A stretch of 64,000 nt of DNA. It comes from Bugula neritina (lineage: Eukaryota > Bryozoa > Gymnolaemata > Cheilostomatida > Bugulidae). Location of the stretch: assembly GCA_964035545.1 (NCBI GenBank), contig OZ037772.1:11473818-11537817 (forward strand). The letters are read 5' to 3'. The notes beneath the pieces were generated by a model. The model saw only the letters and a list, made by a program, of their open reading frames with translations. It had not been told where the DNA came from and made no database searches. Shown here one piece after another: positions 22,577-33,105 of the stretch. A program made the position numbers and the translations under genes. Position 1 is the first letter of the stretch; each line of letters opens with the position of its first letter.

Positions 22577-25013
22577 ATGCCTGTAAGATACGTTGGTCGC
22601 CAAGGAACGTACAACGGGAAATTCTTGTTTAATTTATTGTGCAATTTAAAAGGATTTGGTGTTGGACGAATGGTAGTACGAAAATCATTTAATGAAAGAT
22701 ATGCTGAGCCGTCATATTATATAATAAAGCAAGCTTTTCCAGATCTTACTTCAACGGTACTGTTTCAGTTTCACTGTTTGAGTTTCACTTTCTGTTTGAA
22801 TTTCACTTTAACTTTTAGTTTAGACATTGATTAAACTTAGAATAATTTGACTTCAATTTCAAGCATTGTTTTTATTCTCATTTTAAGTAAATTTTGAAAT
22901 AAAGTGTTATAGTTATACTTTGACTTATAACTTTAACTTATATTTATAAGCTAGTCAGTTAGTTAATGTTATAAGTGATAGTTAGAATTTATGCAGATAT
23001 AAAACTATTGGTGTGAGGCTGAATAATTAGCCTAACATTCAACTTAAAGTTTTAATCGCTATCATTTATCAATATTTTTTATTAATCTTCATCTTGTTGA
23101 TTGTTATTGATAATAATAATAATAGCATTGCTATAACTATGTTAATATTTGAATATCAATATGTAAAACTAAAAAAATAAGGAACTGAAACTTTTCTAAT
23201 TTCATACTGATTATGATTATTATATTGCAATATGGGTAGTTCATTTTCACATCGATATATTTACAGGCTATAGCTTTTGGCTGTTCTTTAGTGTTGGTAT
23301 TAGTTTAAGTTTCAGATAAAATTTAGCATTTGTTTTTAATATAAGGTAAACCATACATTTAACTGTAATACTAATCGTTATACTTATACATTTTTCACTA
23401 TTATAGTTAAAAGATTAGTATATTTGTAACTACTGACTACTAGACACCTTTGAATTTAGAATTTTAGTAATGAAGCTACAGGTACATGTTATTTTGCAAC
23501 AAATTATGTTCTAGGCCTATGTGTGGGATATATTTTTATACCATAAGTTATTATAATTTTTGCATTTTTAGCATCACTATTGAATGTGAATGTTGTTTTT
23601 GTTTATATCAGTATTCTTATTTAATAGCTAAATATTATAATCATGATAATGTGATGTGGAGACAACAGCTGGTGCTCACAATGCTTATAATTATATGTAA
23701 AATGTTAATGGTCACCTTTGGTCACCTTTCACCGCCGTGGTCCTGTTAATAAACTTTTTAATTTTTATTGTAGGATTACAAAGCAGGCTATGTCTTGGCT
23801 AAACAAGTCTTTAGAGGGAAATGTTTGGGTGAAGAGAAGAGAATTAATTCAGGGTACAAGCCAGACTGGCAGCTGATATCTAAGGTAGGCGTCCTTACTT
23901 ACTGTCTTGAGTGCTGGGATGTATATAAACTGTTTCGTAGGTAGTACCATGTAACCATAGTAACCGTAGGTAGTGTCATGTAACCATAGTAACCATAGGT
24001 AGTGTCATGTTGCCATAGTAACCGTAGGTAGTATCATGTAGCCATAGTTTACTACGGCAGGTACAATTTTACTGAACTGCTATGGCAGGTATAATTATGG
24101 AAGCATTCTGACCAAAGTTGCCATAACTTAACATGTAGCACATGATAGACACAATCTGGTTTGCATTCGAGTTACAATATCTAACATGTATGTAGCATAG
24201 TCAAAGGTATAGCCATTCAAACCCCGTGATTATAATTATGATAATCGTTGTCTTCTGTTATAGCAAGTTTATCTTCTAGTTTTTGAAATTTATGACAGTT
24301 TCCTGATGGAGTAGAAACATCTGCATATCTCTTGCAAGAAGTTGGGTGCACAATGATTAGAATATTCACTACAAGGAGTTGTGTACACAATGATTAGAAT
24401 ACTCATTGCAAGGAGTTGTGTTACAGGCGGATGAAGAGAAGTACTTGTCTAATAAGTTAGCCTATGAACCTGTGGAAGCACCCACCACTGCGGACATGCC
24501 ACCCCTCCTGGCTAAGTTTTACACGGACAGACTGACTAGAGATGGCGTTGAGGTAATAGTTGTGAAATTGCATTACAGAATGCTCTACCCATTGATGTTG
24601 ACTTGAAAGCTTGGCTTTGCAGTCTTCTCAATTTGCCAATCTTTGATTTACTATTGATTATTGATAGTTGATTATTGATTGTGTTTTAACTTTAATAATA
24701 GACAATAATGAAAAACTTGGGAAATGTGTACGTATGTATGACATACTTGTTTGGCTGACCCACATTTAATCATGCCATTGACCTACTTTTCCCACCTTAA
24801 TATCTTCATGATAAACTATTCCAGGTCAAGCCTGAGGACACTAAATTATATTTACGTGTAAACCGGGGCGTTCACAACCGTGCCCAGCAGTCTCAGGTTG
24901 ATGAGTTGACCGAATCTCTACCCTCTGAGGAAAGAATTCAGCCTAAAACTTGGGCGGAGAGACAAATGCTGAAGAGATACAAGAGAAAAGGCGTTTCTAG
25001 ACCCTCATTGTGA
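22577..25013 (+). CDS. MRPS34: Mitochondrial small ribosomal subunit protein mS34, 4 exons
   Basis: Exons 22577-22756, 23774-23884, 24427-24552 and 24825-25013, all phase 0; 606 nt, 201 residues (human about 218). The diagnostic segment is FGVGRMVVRKSFNERYAEPS followed by YYIIKQAFPDLTSTDYKAGY, matching the mS34 core of the form 'fGxGRxVxRKSwxxxxEPxY... PDyt... G'. Then come VFRGKCLGEE, DWQLISK and PPLLAKFYTDR, also in the family order. The C-terminal exon is lysine/arginine-rich and diverged. mS34 is a metazoan-specific protein of the mitochondrial 28S subunit and binds the 12S rRNA. The start ATG at 22577 (context ttcaccatgcc) opens the only in-frame first exon; a cleavable presequence is not obvious. 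Intron 2 holds the X-box minisatellite described separately. Confidence 0.9.
23938..24054 (+). repeat. 29-bp minisatellite with X-box consensus in each unit
   Basis: About four units of the form GGTAGTGTCATGTAACCATA followed by GTAACCGTA. Units one to three contain GTAACCATAGTAAC (23951-23964), GTAACCATAGTAAC (23980-23993) and GTTGCCATAGTAAC (24009-24022). All three fit the RFX X-box consensus GTNRCC-N(0-3)-RGYAAC with a 2-base spacer. The fourth (from 24038) has decayed. Lies in intron 2 of MRPS34. Confidence 0.9.
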
Positions 25014-25064
25014 CAGTCTTACTAGTAAATAGTGTAAATTCACTGAAGTTTTTCTTATAGATAG

Positions 25065-25070
25065 AATAAA
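25065..25070 (+). terminator. Polyadenylation signal AATAAA, MRPS34
   Basis: AATAAA 52 bases after the TGA stop of MRPS34, the expected position for a short 3' UTR. Confidence 0.75.
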
Positions 25071-25206
25071 ACTTATTCTCAACATGTACAAGTCAATCAA
25101 ATATTTTATATTTTGCATTTATTATGTGATTCAATTGTTAACCTTTAACCTAATTTAATATATTGTGTTAACAGCCATCCATCTTCTTAGGTATACTTGA
25201 TATTGT

Positions 25207-25300
25207 TTAAATTCTGATTTAAAGTGCAATAATTCCACTGTTTACACTACAGTGTAGTGTAAACAGTGGAATTATAGCACTTTTAAATGATCAGAATTAA
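25207..25300. mobile_element. Short palindromic (fold-back/MITE-like) element flanked by TTAA
   Basis: Near-perfect inverted repeat: left arm 25211-25250 ends AATTCCACTGTTTACACTAC, right arm 25254-25297 begins GTAGTGTAAACAGTGGAATT; loop about 3 bases. Only two small indels separate the arms. Each side carries TTAA (25207-25210 and 25297-25300), the target-site preference of piggyBac-type elements. No coding capacity. The assignment to a transposon class is inference; it is also a strong RNA hairpin. Confidence 0.75.
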
Positions 25301-27185
25301 AAAATAATGATTCCAAGTCATATAAGTAGTGGCTACCTACAGCATTTTTGCTCTTATAATATCTAGTCACTTTGCTGATGACGTAATTTAAAAATAAACA
25401 TCTGTAGGCGAGCAGTAAAGTTAAACTTCAAGATCAATAGCTAAATAGAGTTGTAAAAGGAAAAAAATGCTCTCTAGGCACAGCAAGGCAACCATTACAC
25501 CACGAGAGCCACAGAGTAGAGCCAACATTACATTTAGCAATTTATGTCACACTCACAGCTTCAAACCATCTAGGTCACAGCAGTTGGTGTTCAACGTTGG
25601 TGGTGAATTACCAAGCCAGTTTTTTATAAATAGCTAACAGCAAAGGAGGCTTTTCAGCTTTATCTAGCTTGCAGTTGAGTCATGGGTTACCAACAAGAGC
25701 TTGGTGGGTGGGCTGGTTGGCTATAAGCTGTATAAAGCTATTCTGGAAACATATAAATTAGAAGTATTATTCAATCAGTTAATCCATGAAATCTGATTCT
25801 TGTTTTATCAAGTAGCTGGAAGCTCTTCAATAATTTGCTACACCATGAAGACTACAAACGGTAATAATATTATTATAGTATTATGCATTATGCTTGTTTT
25901 CTCTTGATATGTATTATTTACTATAAAATGTTATAGCTTTTCTTCTTTCAACAGTGATAGTGAAAATGAAATTGATTACTGTTACATTTAGCTTCTGCCA
26001 TTTATTAAATATGCACTATAATTTTAGAATAATTAAATACTAGATTATTGCTAAAATTTCCAAAATATTCTAGAATATTTAATAGATTTCTGAAACTGCA
26101 ATTTGTTAATTTAGAGAATTATATATCAGAATTTAGCCATTTATTCATATTACATGTGATGTAATTTTTTAGAAGCACACCCCTTGGTTTGGCCCCCCCT
26201 CACAACTACGATGTCCACTCCTGTAAGCAGAATGGCTGACCCCTGAGCACACGGAGCTTCTTTCTGGTAGTACCCTAACCTCAGCACCTGTAAGTACATC
26301 TTCTACACCCATCACCACATCTCTGAGCCAAGACAGCCAAGTAAGTCTACTAATAAACTTGCAATACACTGCGTTTCCATCATTGCATTATGGGAATATG
26401 CTTTTCATTTACCTAATGGAAATAGTTACTGCAAGAATGAAACCAAAACCATAAGTAAATATGAACTGGAATTCACAATTAATTTATTCACATAATTCGC
26501 AGTCATGGAAACGTAGTGATTCTCTCTTTATTAGCACAAATTTCTCGTTTTGTTTTACATAGCCTGCTTTCTTTCTATCTATGCACTATAACATAAGTGT
26601 AGACCTAGAGTTACTCTGTAAAATTTAGCTTGACCTGAGACAAGCAAAATCAATATTCTTAAAATTATATTGTCTCATATATTTAAAATTCATTGAACAA
26701 CAAAGTATACATAATTACTGCAGGCTCTTGTATTGTCATTCCCGCACTGAGATGAATTCTCTCACTTCTTGATTAGTTGGGTTGTGGGGTTCGCTGTTGG
26801 AATTAGTATTGTTCTCTCCCTCATTTTGCCATTGCTGTGATAAGGTACCAAATCTATTTCCTTAGCACATGCTTTCTTAATCTCGTAGTGTTCCAAGTAG
26901 TGACTTTTTTGGCTTGTTTTATAGGACGGTTATATATAAACTATATTATCTCATGGAACTAGTATTCCCTCCTTTGCTGGGTTATTACTCTTAAAACCCG
27001 TGAATTATAGAACATCATTTCAAATAATTTCCTGACATTTTAAATATTTTAATTAGAAAATAACATTTTCAGTCATTCTCTACCAGAAAATCTGCTTCTA
27101 CCGACAGTGATTCAAATTTGTAACCAAAGTCTTCACCTTAAATTTATCAAAGAATATAACTTTATTACTTACGGCTGCAATATCA
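25301..27185. other. Intergenic AT-rich region, no gene seen
   Basis: Contains a tRNA-like fragment at about 25475-25520 ('accattacaccacgagagcc', minus orientation). Otherwise AT-rich sequence without a convincing exon on either strand. Confidence 0.5.
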
Positions 27186-27500
27186 AACCTTGAATGAAAT
27201 AAGGCAGGGTTGTCCAATCTTTTCAGACCGAGGGCCACTGAAAGAAAATATTTCATGATGAGGGCCATAAGGATTTTCTTTCCTCCAGTATGTTTCTTCA
27301 TGTGTTTCGTGAGATTATTTTTGTATGCAGTCTTATAGTCGCACACTCTGCACTCCCCACATACTGGATATAACTACCTTTAATTTTAGTTTAGTAATCA
27401 CATAGGCAGCATTGATATCTTTTGTGTTCAGTGTGCAACTTCTAATAGAGTTCTGATTACTAGCAACTGCTTACAACAGCTATACTTTTTCTTTTTTTCT
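27186..27500 (-). repeat. Repeat block A with a C2H2-finger-like fragment
   Basis: Minus-strand translation gives CRVCDYKTAYKNNLTKHMKK followed by HTGGK, a C2H2 zinc-finger pattern (C-x2-C ... H-x3-H) with a variant linker. The sequence 'gggttgtccaatcttttcag' followed by 'accgagggccac' resembles the termini of hAT-type non-autonomous elements known from animals; that resemblance is from memory. 27288-27500 recurs at 35938-36140 including the finger. No surrounding frame supports a gene. Confidence 0.55.
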
Positions 27501-27664
27501 CCTAGACTTGTTATTTACTTAAATAGTTAGCTTTCCAAAGCATCAGCTTCCCTAGCTAATGTACTTGCAGGGTTTTATTAGCATAAATTTATAGTTTATT
27601 AAAAATTATTTTCATAAATTAATACTCATTTTTTGGTTATTTGTAAAAATACAACAGCTAATTG

Positions 27665-28045
27665 AAGGTGCTTTTATTTATGTTCATAAATAGAAAGTTA
27701 ATTCAATAGTACAATTGTTTTTCCAAATTATTCCCTTTTTTCCTGCAACTTGAAATGAGAACACACAAATTATGGTTTTGCAGAAAGTTTTTTTTTTTCA
27801 CTTTGTTTTCAAAAATTTGATATTGAGCACTAAGTTGGGCTTCAGTCATCTCAGTGAAAAAATATGTGAATAATTGTAACCAGTAACCAGTAACCAGTAT
27901 TGTAACCTAATAGCTGTCAGAGAGTGTAGGTCTAGGTTGCTGCCTCTCAGCTCTTCAACTAAATACTTAAATTTTTAATTTTACTCCTGAAGCTGTTAAC
28001 CTTTATAGCTGGCTCTGGAACTGAAAATAACAAATAATATTTAAC
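27665..28045. repeat. Repeat block B (copy 1)
   Basis: Direct repeat of 36143-36507, sharing for example 'aatagaaagttaattcaata' and 'gatattgagcactaagttgg'. Copy 1 has an extra 'ccagtaaccagtaaccagta' triplication at about 27880. Non-coding. Confidence 0.85.
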
Positions 28046-28314
28046 CATTTGTATTCATATCAACCAGCAAGTGACTGTGATTAACAGAAAAGTCAAATTG
28101 GGCCCAACAACTTTTTAGAGGATACCTGCTGTTAAAAACTGAGTGGTCAATACGTACATACTTTATCCCCTGCCTGTCTCAGCACTGCCCTGCTTGAGTA
28201 GCAGCATCATGCTACTTAATATGTTAGCATTAGCGCATGTGAGACTTTTATATTGTACTGGCTAACTTTATTAGGTATATAATTCTGCAATATCTTAACT
28301 CATAGTCAAATTTT

Positions 28315-28492
28315 GCATCCATTAAAAAGATGCAACCTTTATGCCTTATTATTAGGTGTAGCAGAGCATTTCAGTTTTATAAAATTCTCTCTGTATCAAT
28401 CACTATATTATAATACGTTTTATCTTGATCCACACAACTATCAGATGCAGAGTTTATAATGCTGTGTGATTTTCTTTTTTGTTTCTCAAGAT
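28315..28492. repeat. Repeat block C (copy 1)
   Basis: Direct repeat of 34707-34870: shared 'attaggtgtagcagagc' and 'actatcagatgcagagttta', both ending in 'gtgtgattttcttttttgtt'. Confidence 0.85.
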
Positions 28493-28724
28493 TATAGGTT
28501 CTTTTTCTTGCAGTTTATATGTGTCACTATAGTACTGTTTCGTGGATTTAGAGTGAATTTGGTTGCATTTTCTTCTGAAGCTTTGTTAAACAGGTTGAGC
28601 TCATGTTTATCAGCTGTTGGCCTCTGTCTGCTTGCTTTATGTGTTATATCAACTACTCAGTGTACACTGCACTGAAAATTAAATACTGAAACGTTACATT
28701 ACAATATTTTTTTTTTTTTTCAAA

Positions 28725-29020
28725 AATTAATTTATCTCCAAGCTGCCAAAAGCCACAAACAATGTTTAGCTTCCCTGTAAATGTAAATATACACACTGGC
28801 CTACTTTTGCAAAGCTTTTTAGTTCAAATAGTTGAGCATTAGATGATGCCTCTTTTCTCTTGCTGTGCATTTATACTTTTAGCTTTATAAAGGTGCACTT
28901 ATAATAATCTGCTGTGAAGCTATGCTATACAGTTTCCTAGTTGGATAGGACAACTCCTTCTTTTATGCAATTAATTTAATTTGCCTGCACACAGCAGATA
29001 GAAGGTGTCTTTGCTTTTTA
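28725..29020. repeat. Repeat block D (copy 1)
   Basis: Direct repeat of 37510-37815: shared 'actggcctacttttgca' and 'gctatgctatacagtttcct'. Ends just before the large palindrome at 29041. Confidence 0.85.
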
Positions 29021-29040
29021 TGAAGCGGCTTATTATATTG

Positions 29041-29485
29041 TTTGTTTGTTTGTGGGTCATTTTACTTAATTTAGTACACACTGGAAATCTCCAGTTTTTA
29101 GCTGTTTTTTACAATATAGCTGCTAATGAACATGGTTTTTTGCCCAAAACTAGTTAAATGTCAATCAACACACATGAATAATCAAGGTTCTTTTTAATTT
29201 TGATTGATTTTCCATGTTTTTTCCTAATTGTTCAGCTACTTTTGATTGTAGACCGTTATGGTTTTTTCGTAACGGTCTGCAATCAAAAGTAGCTGAACAA
29301 TTAGGAAAAAACATGGAAAACCAATCAAAATTAGGAAGAACCTTGATTATTTAGATGTATTTATTGAAATTTTACTAGTTTTGAGCAAAAACCCTTGTTC
29401 ATTAGCAGCTGAATTGTGAAAAATAGCTAAAAACTGGAAATTTCCAGTGTGTACTAAATTAAGTAAAATGACCCTTGTTTGTTTC
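29041..29485. mobile_element. Large palindromic fold-back element, about 420 bp
   Basis: The left arm (from GGGTCATTTTACTTAATTTA, about 29055) and the right arm (ending TAAATTAAGTAAAATGACCC, about 29473) are inverted copies of about 205 bp. They meet around 29264 with 'gaccgttatggttttttcgt' followed by 'aacggtc' at the centre. Similarity is highest near the centre and fades outward. TTGTTTGTTT occurs in direct orientation immediately outside both ends, a candidate target-site duplication. No open frame of interest. It sits beside the 3' side of the LINE. A fold-back MITE is the simplest reading; an inverted duplication made during repair is the alternative. Confidence 0.8.
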
Positions 29486-29559
29486 TTTATTTCCATCAAA
29501 AAATAAACAAAAGGACAAAAAAAATACAAAACAGTAACACAAAAAGAGCTAAATTCAAT

Positions 29560-31925
29560 TTATATATAATATTAATCGAAGTCAAGATGGGGGCCCATGT
29601 GCTCAGTAGCATAGCTATTCAAGGAGCGGGGCCCAAGTGGCAGTTGAAAAAATAGTGGGAACTATTTATTCAGATTAAGTTAAAGATTTTAGTAGGTGCT
29701 TTTTTAACAATATTTTAAATGTGGCAAAGCTTTGATGATGTCTTAAAGTCAGAGGTAGTTTATTCCAATTGCTAGACATCTGGTAGGACACTTGTCGATG
29801 ACCTGCTGCGGAGGTAGAGAGAGGTAAGGGTAAGGAAAGTTCAGAATGTCTGGTGAGGTAAGTTGGTGGTTGTTTGGTGTGAGATGGAGTATAATAAGCT
29901 GAATGACCAAGAAGACATAGGCGGTAGATATACAAGAGATCAATAGGAAGAATTTCTGCTTTGATAAATAGAGGTGACGTGTGTTCAGTAGGTGATTTGT
30001 GGAAAATAATGCGAATAATGCGTTTTTGAATTAAAAGCAACTTGTTCAGATGGGTTTTAGGGGCATTTCCCCAGGCTTCTAAGCAATATGTAAGTTTGCT
30101 GTTTATCAGACTGTTATATAATAAAATCAAAGCTTTGTATGGTAAAAACTTTGAAGCTAAGTATATCATACCAGTTACTTTGTTGAGCTGAGTCCTTAAA
30201 GAATTTATATGAGCACACCAGTTTAGGTTATTGTCAATGACTACACCTAAAAATTTTATTTCTGAGCTAGGTGAGAGAGGTATATTGTCAATATGGATGG
30301 TACTGTTAAGTACAAAATTCTTTTGGTAGTTTTTAACAATGATATAGTTTGTTTTCGTTAAGTTTAGAGTTAGTTTGTTTGCAATGCACCAGTTTTTAAC
30401 TTTATTTAGTGAGGAGTTTATATTTCCAATATCAGCATTTAGATCTTTGCTCTTCCAAAAAAGATTTGTGTCGTCGGCAAACAGAATAGTATCAAATAAA
30501 GGACAATGGGTAGCTAAATCATTTATGTACAGCAGAAAGAGCACAGGGCCCAAGATAGAGCCCTGGGGAACTCCACAGGTGATATGCAAGGAATTGGATA
30601 TACTGTTCTCTATTATAACATGCTGTGTTCGATTGGTCAAGTAGTTTTGGATTAAACTTATGGAGTGAGAATCAAAATTGTAATCTCGTAGTTTCTGTAG
30701 CAAAATATTGTGGTTGATTGTATCGAATGCTTTTGAGAAATCAATGAAAATACCCAATATTACTAATGAGTCATTAAGTGCTTTGAAGGATTGGTCTGAA
30801 AACTTAAACAGTGCGTCTTGTGCACCCTTCTTCTGTTGGAAGCCAAATTGAGAAACCGACAAAATTTTGTGTAGGTTTAAATGTTCATTTAATTGCTTGC
30901 AGATTATTTTTTCAAGTATTTTAGAGTAAACTGGAAGTATTGAGATAGGCCGATAATTACTACATAAAAGTTTGTCACCTTTATTTTTGTAAAATGGCAA
31001 AATCTTGGCTACTTTCAGTTCATTAGGAATGATACCTGATTTAATTATCAAGTTTATAATATGTGTGAGAGGCTGACAAAGGTAAGTTGCACTTTGTTTA
31101 ACTAGCCTCGCTGGGATCAAGTCTAAGCCTTCTGATTTATTTTCATTCAAATTTTTTAGTTCAGTTAAAACTCTGTTTTTGTCTACCAGCTGAAAATAAA
31201 ATGAAGGACAATCTTTGGCATTGACTGGGATCTCAGGAACACTTGGTATTTTATCGGCTAAGTTCTTTCCAATGTTAGTGAAATAATTGTTTATATAGTT
31301 TGCTATTTCTGTATGGTGGGTAATGATTTCTGAGTCAGCTTTTAGCTTTACTGGGAAGCTTGGAGAGGTTGATTTTCTTCCACAAGCATTGTTGATTGTA
31401 TTCCAAAGCTTTCTGGAGTCTGCTTGGTTAGAAATCAGCTTATCATAGTAGTTATACTTGGCTTGTTTAATTAAGGTTGATACTTTGTTTCGTTGCTTAA
31501 TGTAGGCTTGCTTAAGTTTTGGGCTGTATGGAAAAGCTTTGTGTTGTGAAAAAAGCCTGTCTTTTTTGTGAATTTCTTTTTTTAAACGATCCGTGATCCA
31601 GTTATTCACCTTTTTTCTATTGAAATGGAAAGTCTTTTCTTGAAAAGGTGCCAATTTGTTAAATATATGAGATGTTTCGTTCAAGAAATTTCTGTATGCT
31701 ACTATTGGATCATTATGTTTTAATACTAGATTGCTCCAGTCACAGTTTTGAAACTCATGTTTTAGCTGTATATCACAAAGTGATCTATAACTGCGTCTTT
31801 TGAAGGTTTGAGATTTAGGTTGCACAAGATTCTCAAAAAAGGCAAATACCGGAAAATGATCTGAGATATCTTTATCAAGTGTACCACTAATGATGTTACT
31901 ACTGTAGAAATTTATGGCTATGTGA
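29560..31925 (-). mobile_element. 5'-truncated CR1/L2-like LINE retrotransposon
   Basis: Minus-strand element: it begins inside the endonuclease domain (GTLDKDISDHFPVFA near 31880, with the SDH motif), has a complete reverse-transcriptase frame, then a short 3' region of about 100 bp. The frame upstream of 31922 hits a stop, and the sequence there belongs to another repeat, which marks the 5' truncation. The exact 3' end and any tail repeat are not clear. Confidence 0.85.
29675..31922 (-). CDS. LINE ORF2 fragment: endonuclease C terminus plus reverse transcriptase
   Basis: Uninterrupted frame of about 749 codons in all, of which about 716 lie from 31825 downward. Visible reverse-transcriptase motifs in order: ISILPVYSKILEKIICKQL (motif 1-2 region), LGIFIDFSKAFDTINHNILL (motif A, catalytic D), GVPQGSILGPVLFLLYINDL (motif B), ILFADDTNLF (motif C, catalytic FADD), then a FLGVVIDNNLNWCAHI thumb-side motif and an LIQKRIIRIIF segment typical of CR1/L2/Jockey-group LINEs. 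No internal stop or frameshift, so insertion was recent. The protein would copy LINE RNA at a nicked target. The element lacks the front of the endonuclease domain and any ORF1, so it is probably immobile. No initiator is assigned because the ORF is truncated. Confidence 0.9.
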
Positions 31926-31964
31926 TATTAGCTTCATGATGGAGACTTGAGACAGATTAAATTT

Positions 31965-32165
31965 GCTTGAGATTCTGAAGCTGTGTTAGCTCCACTAGAA
32001 ACCTCTCAACAGGGCCATTTTCTTGCTTTTTGACATCTTTGACCAGCACCAGAGTTCCTATCTTGAACAACAAGCACCTGCTTCAGACGGTCACCACCTA
32101 ATTCTTTTACTAGACACACAGAGATCAACTTTGCTCCTTGAGGTCTTAGGTTGATGGTGGTCACA
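31965..32165 (-). pseudogene. Gene fragment, unrecognised; block E copy 1
   Basis: Minus-strand translation gives TINLRPQGAKLISVCLVKEL followed by GGDRLKQ, which looks protein-like. In another frame it gives LVLVKDVKKQENGPVERFLV followed by ELTQLQNLK. The second peptide recurs, with changes, at 34132-34255 (VKDVKRQENGHLEKFLVELT). I do not recognise the parent gene. The frame is not continuous between the two segments and no intact gene model could be made. Confidence 0.4.
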
Positions 32166-32589
32166 ACTAAAATTAGGACAAAAATTTTAAATAAATTTTG
32201 CTCAATGCACGAAAAAGCTAATAAAATATCAATTTATTGTTTTTGGTTTAAAAGCTCAAGTAAGCGTTCTTTTACTACAGTTAGTAGCAGTATTATATAA
32301 TATCTAATACACAGTCAAGAGTGACAAATATATGCTGTGTGACTTTAGTCAACTCTTTGATGAGCTCATGTCAGTTAATAAATTATAGTGTAAGCTGGTC
32401 AGAAATATTCTCACTGGTCAATCATAGATTATGATTTTAGTAACTTTTCATTCGGGACGGTTGAGGAAAGTGGAAGAAAACTTGCCACTATTGTTTCGAA
32501 GTATAAGAAAGTCAAGAAAACTGTTGCCTTCAATGTTGAACTTCCCTGAAAAACAAAACTGAGCATCGTCACAGATTAGACTGGTACAT

Positions 32590-32705
32590 AAACACTAACC
32601 AACAGCAATTTTTTCGTTTTCATCTGCTCCTTTTCGTCTACAAAGTTTTCCTTTATATGAATCTTGACCGTGAACACTGTGTGTGACCTGCTAGACTTGG
32701 CATTG
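32590..32705 (-). pseudogene. Kinesin motor-domain fragment (switch I region)
   Basis: Minus-strand translation reads ASTKLNAKSSRSHTVFTVKI followed by HIKENFVDEKE. NxxSSRSH is the switch I motif of kinesin motors, and the following strands match kinesin-5-type motors best. It is followed by KTKKLLLV and a possible donor, but the next conserved kinesin motif (DLAGSE, switch II) is not found downstream. Only one exon-sized piece is present, in a repeat-rich region, so a relic is likely. Confidence 0.6.
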
Positions 32706-33105
32706 AGTTTAGTAGACGCATAGCTAATATTATATGGAACTACTTTTAAAATAATAATTGTCTTTTAATGCAGAAATCAAATATATTCCTCATAAAAGTT
32801 TACAGTAAGTCCAAATTTTCATTGCAGTTTTCAATGGGGTTGAAAATATAGATTGTATACATACTTGACGTTGGCCAGTATCTTTTCCAGATCATAAAAA
32901 GAGCAATACACCTGCTATTCCCACAAGCAATGTTATGCCAATAATACAGAGCGTTATAGAAGTTATTTCAATAGCTTTCAACAAACAACATTTCAACGGT
33001 ACAAGAAGAGGTTCTGGTCTAAGTTAAACCTACTTTCATTGATTTTACATGCTCGAATCTGGCCAGTATGTTTTTCATATATTATAAATTGAGAATTAAA
33101 TTTTG

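Noticed and set aside
27098-27346. A zinc-finger protein gene
   Set aside because: Only one finger, followed by repeat-derived sequence, and the whole segment is duplicated as a repeat block.
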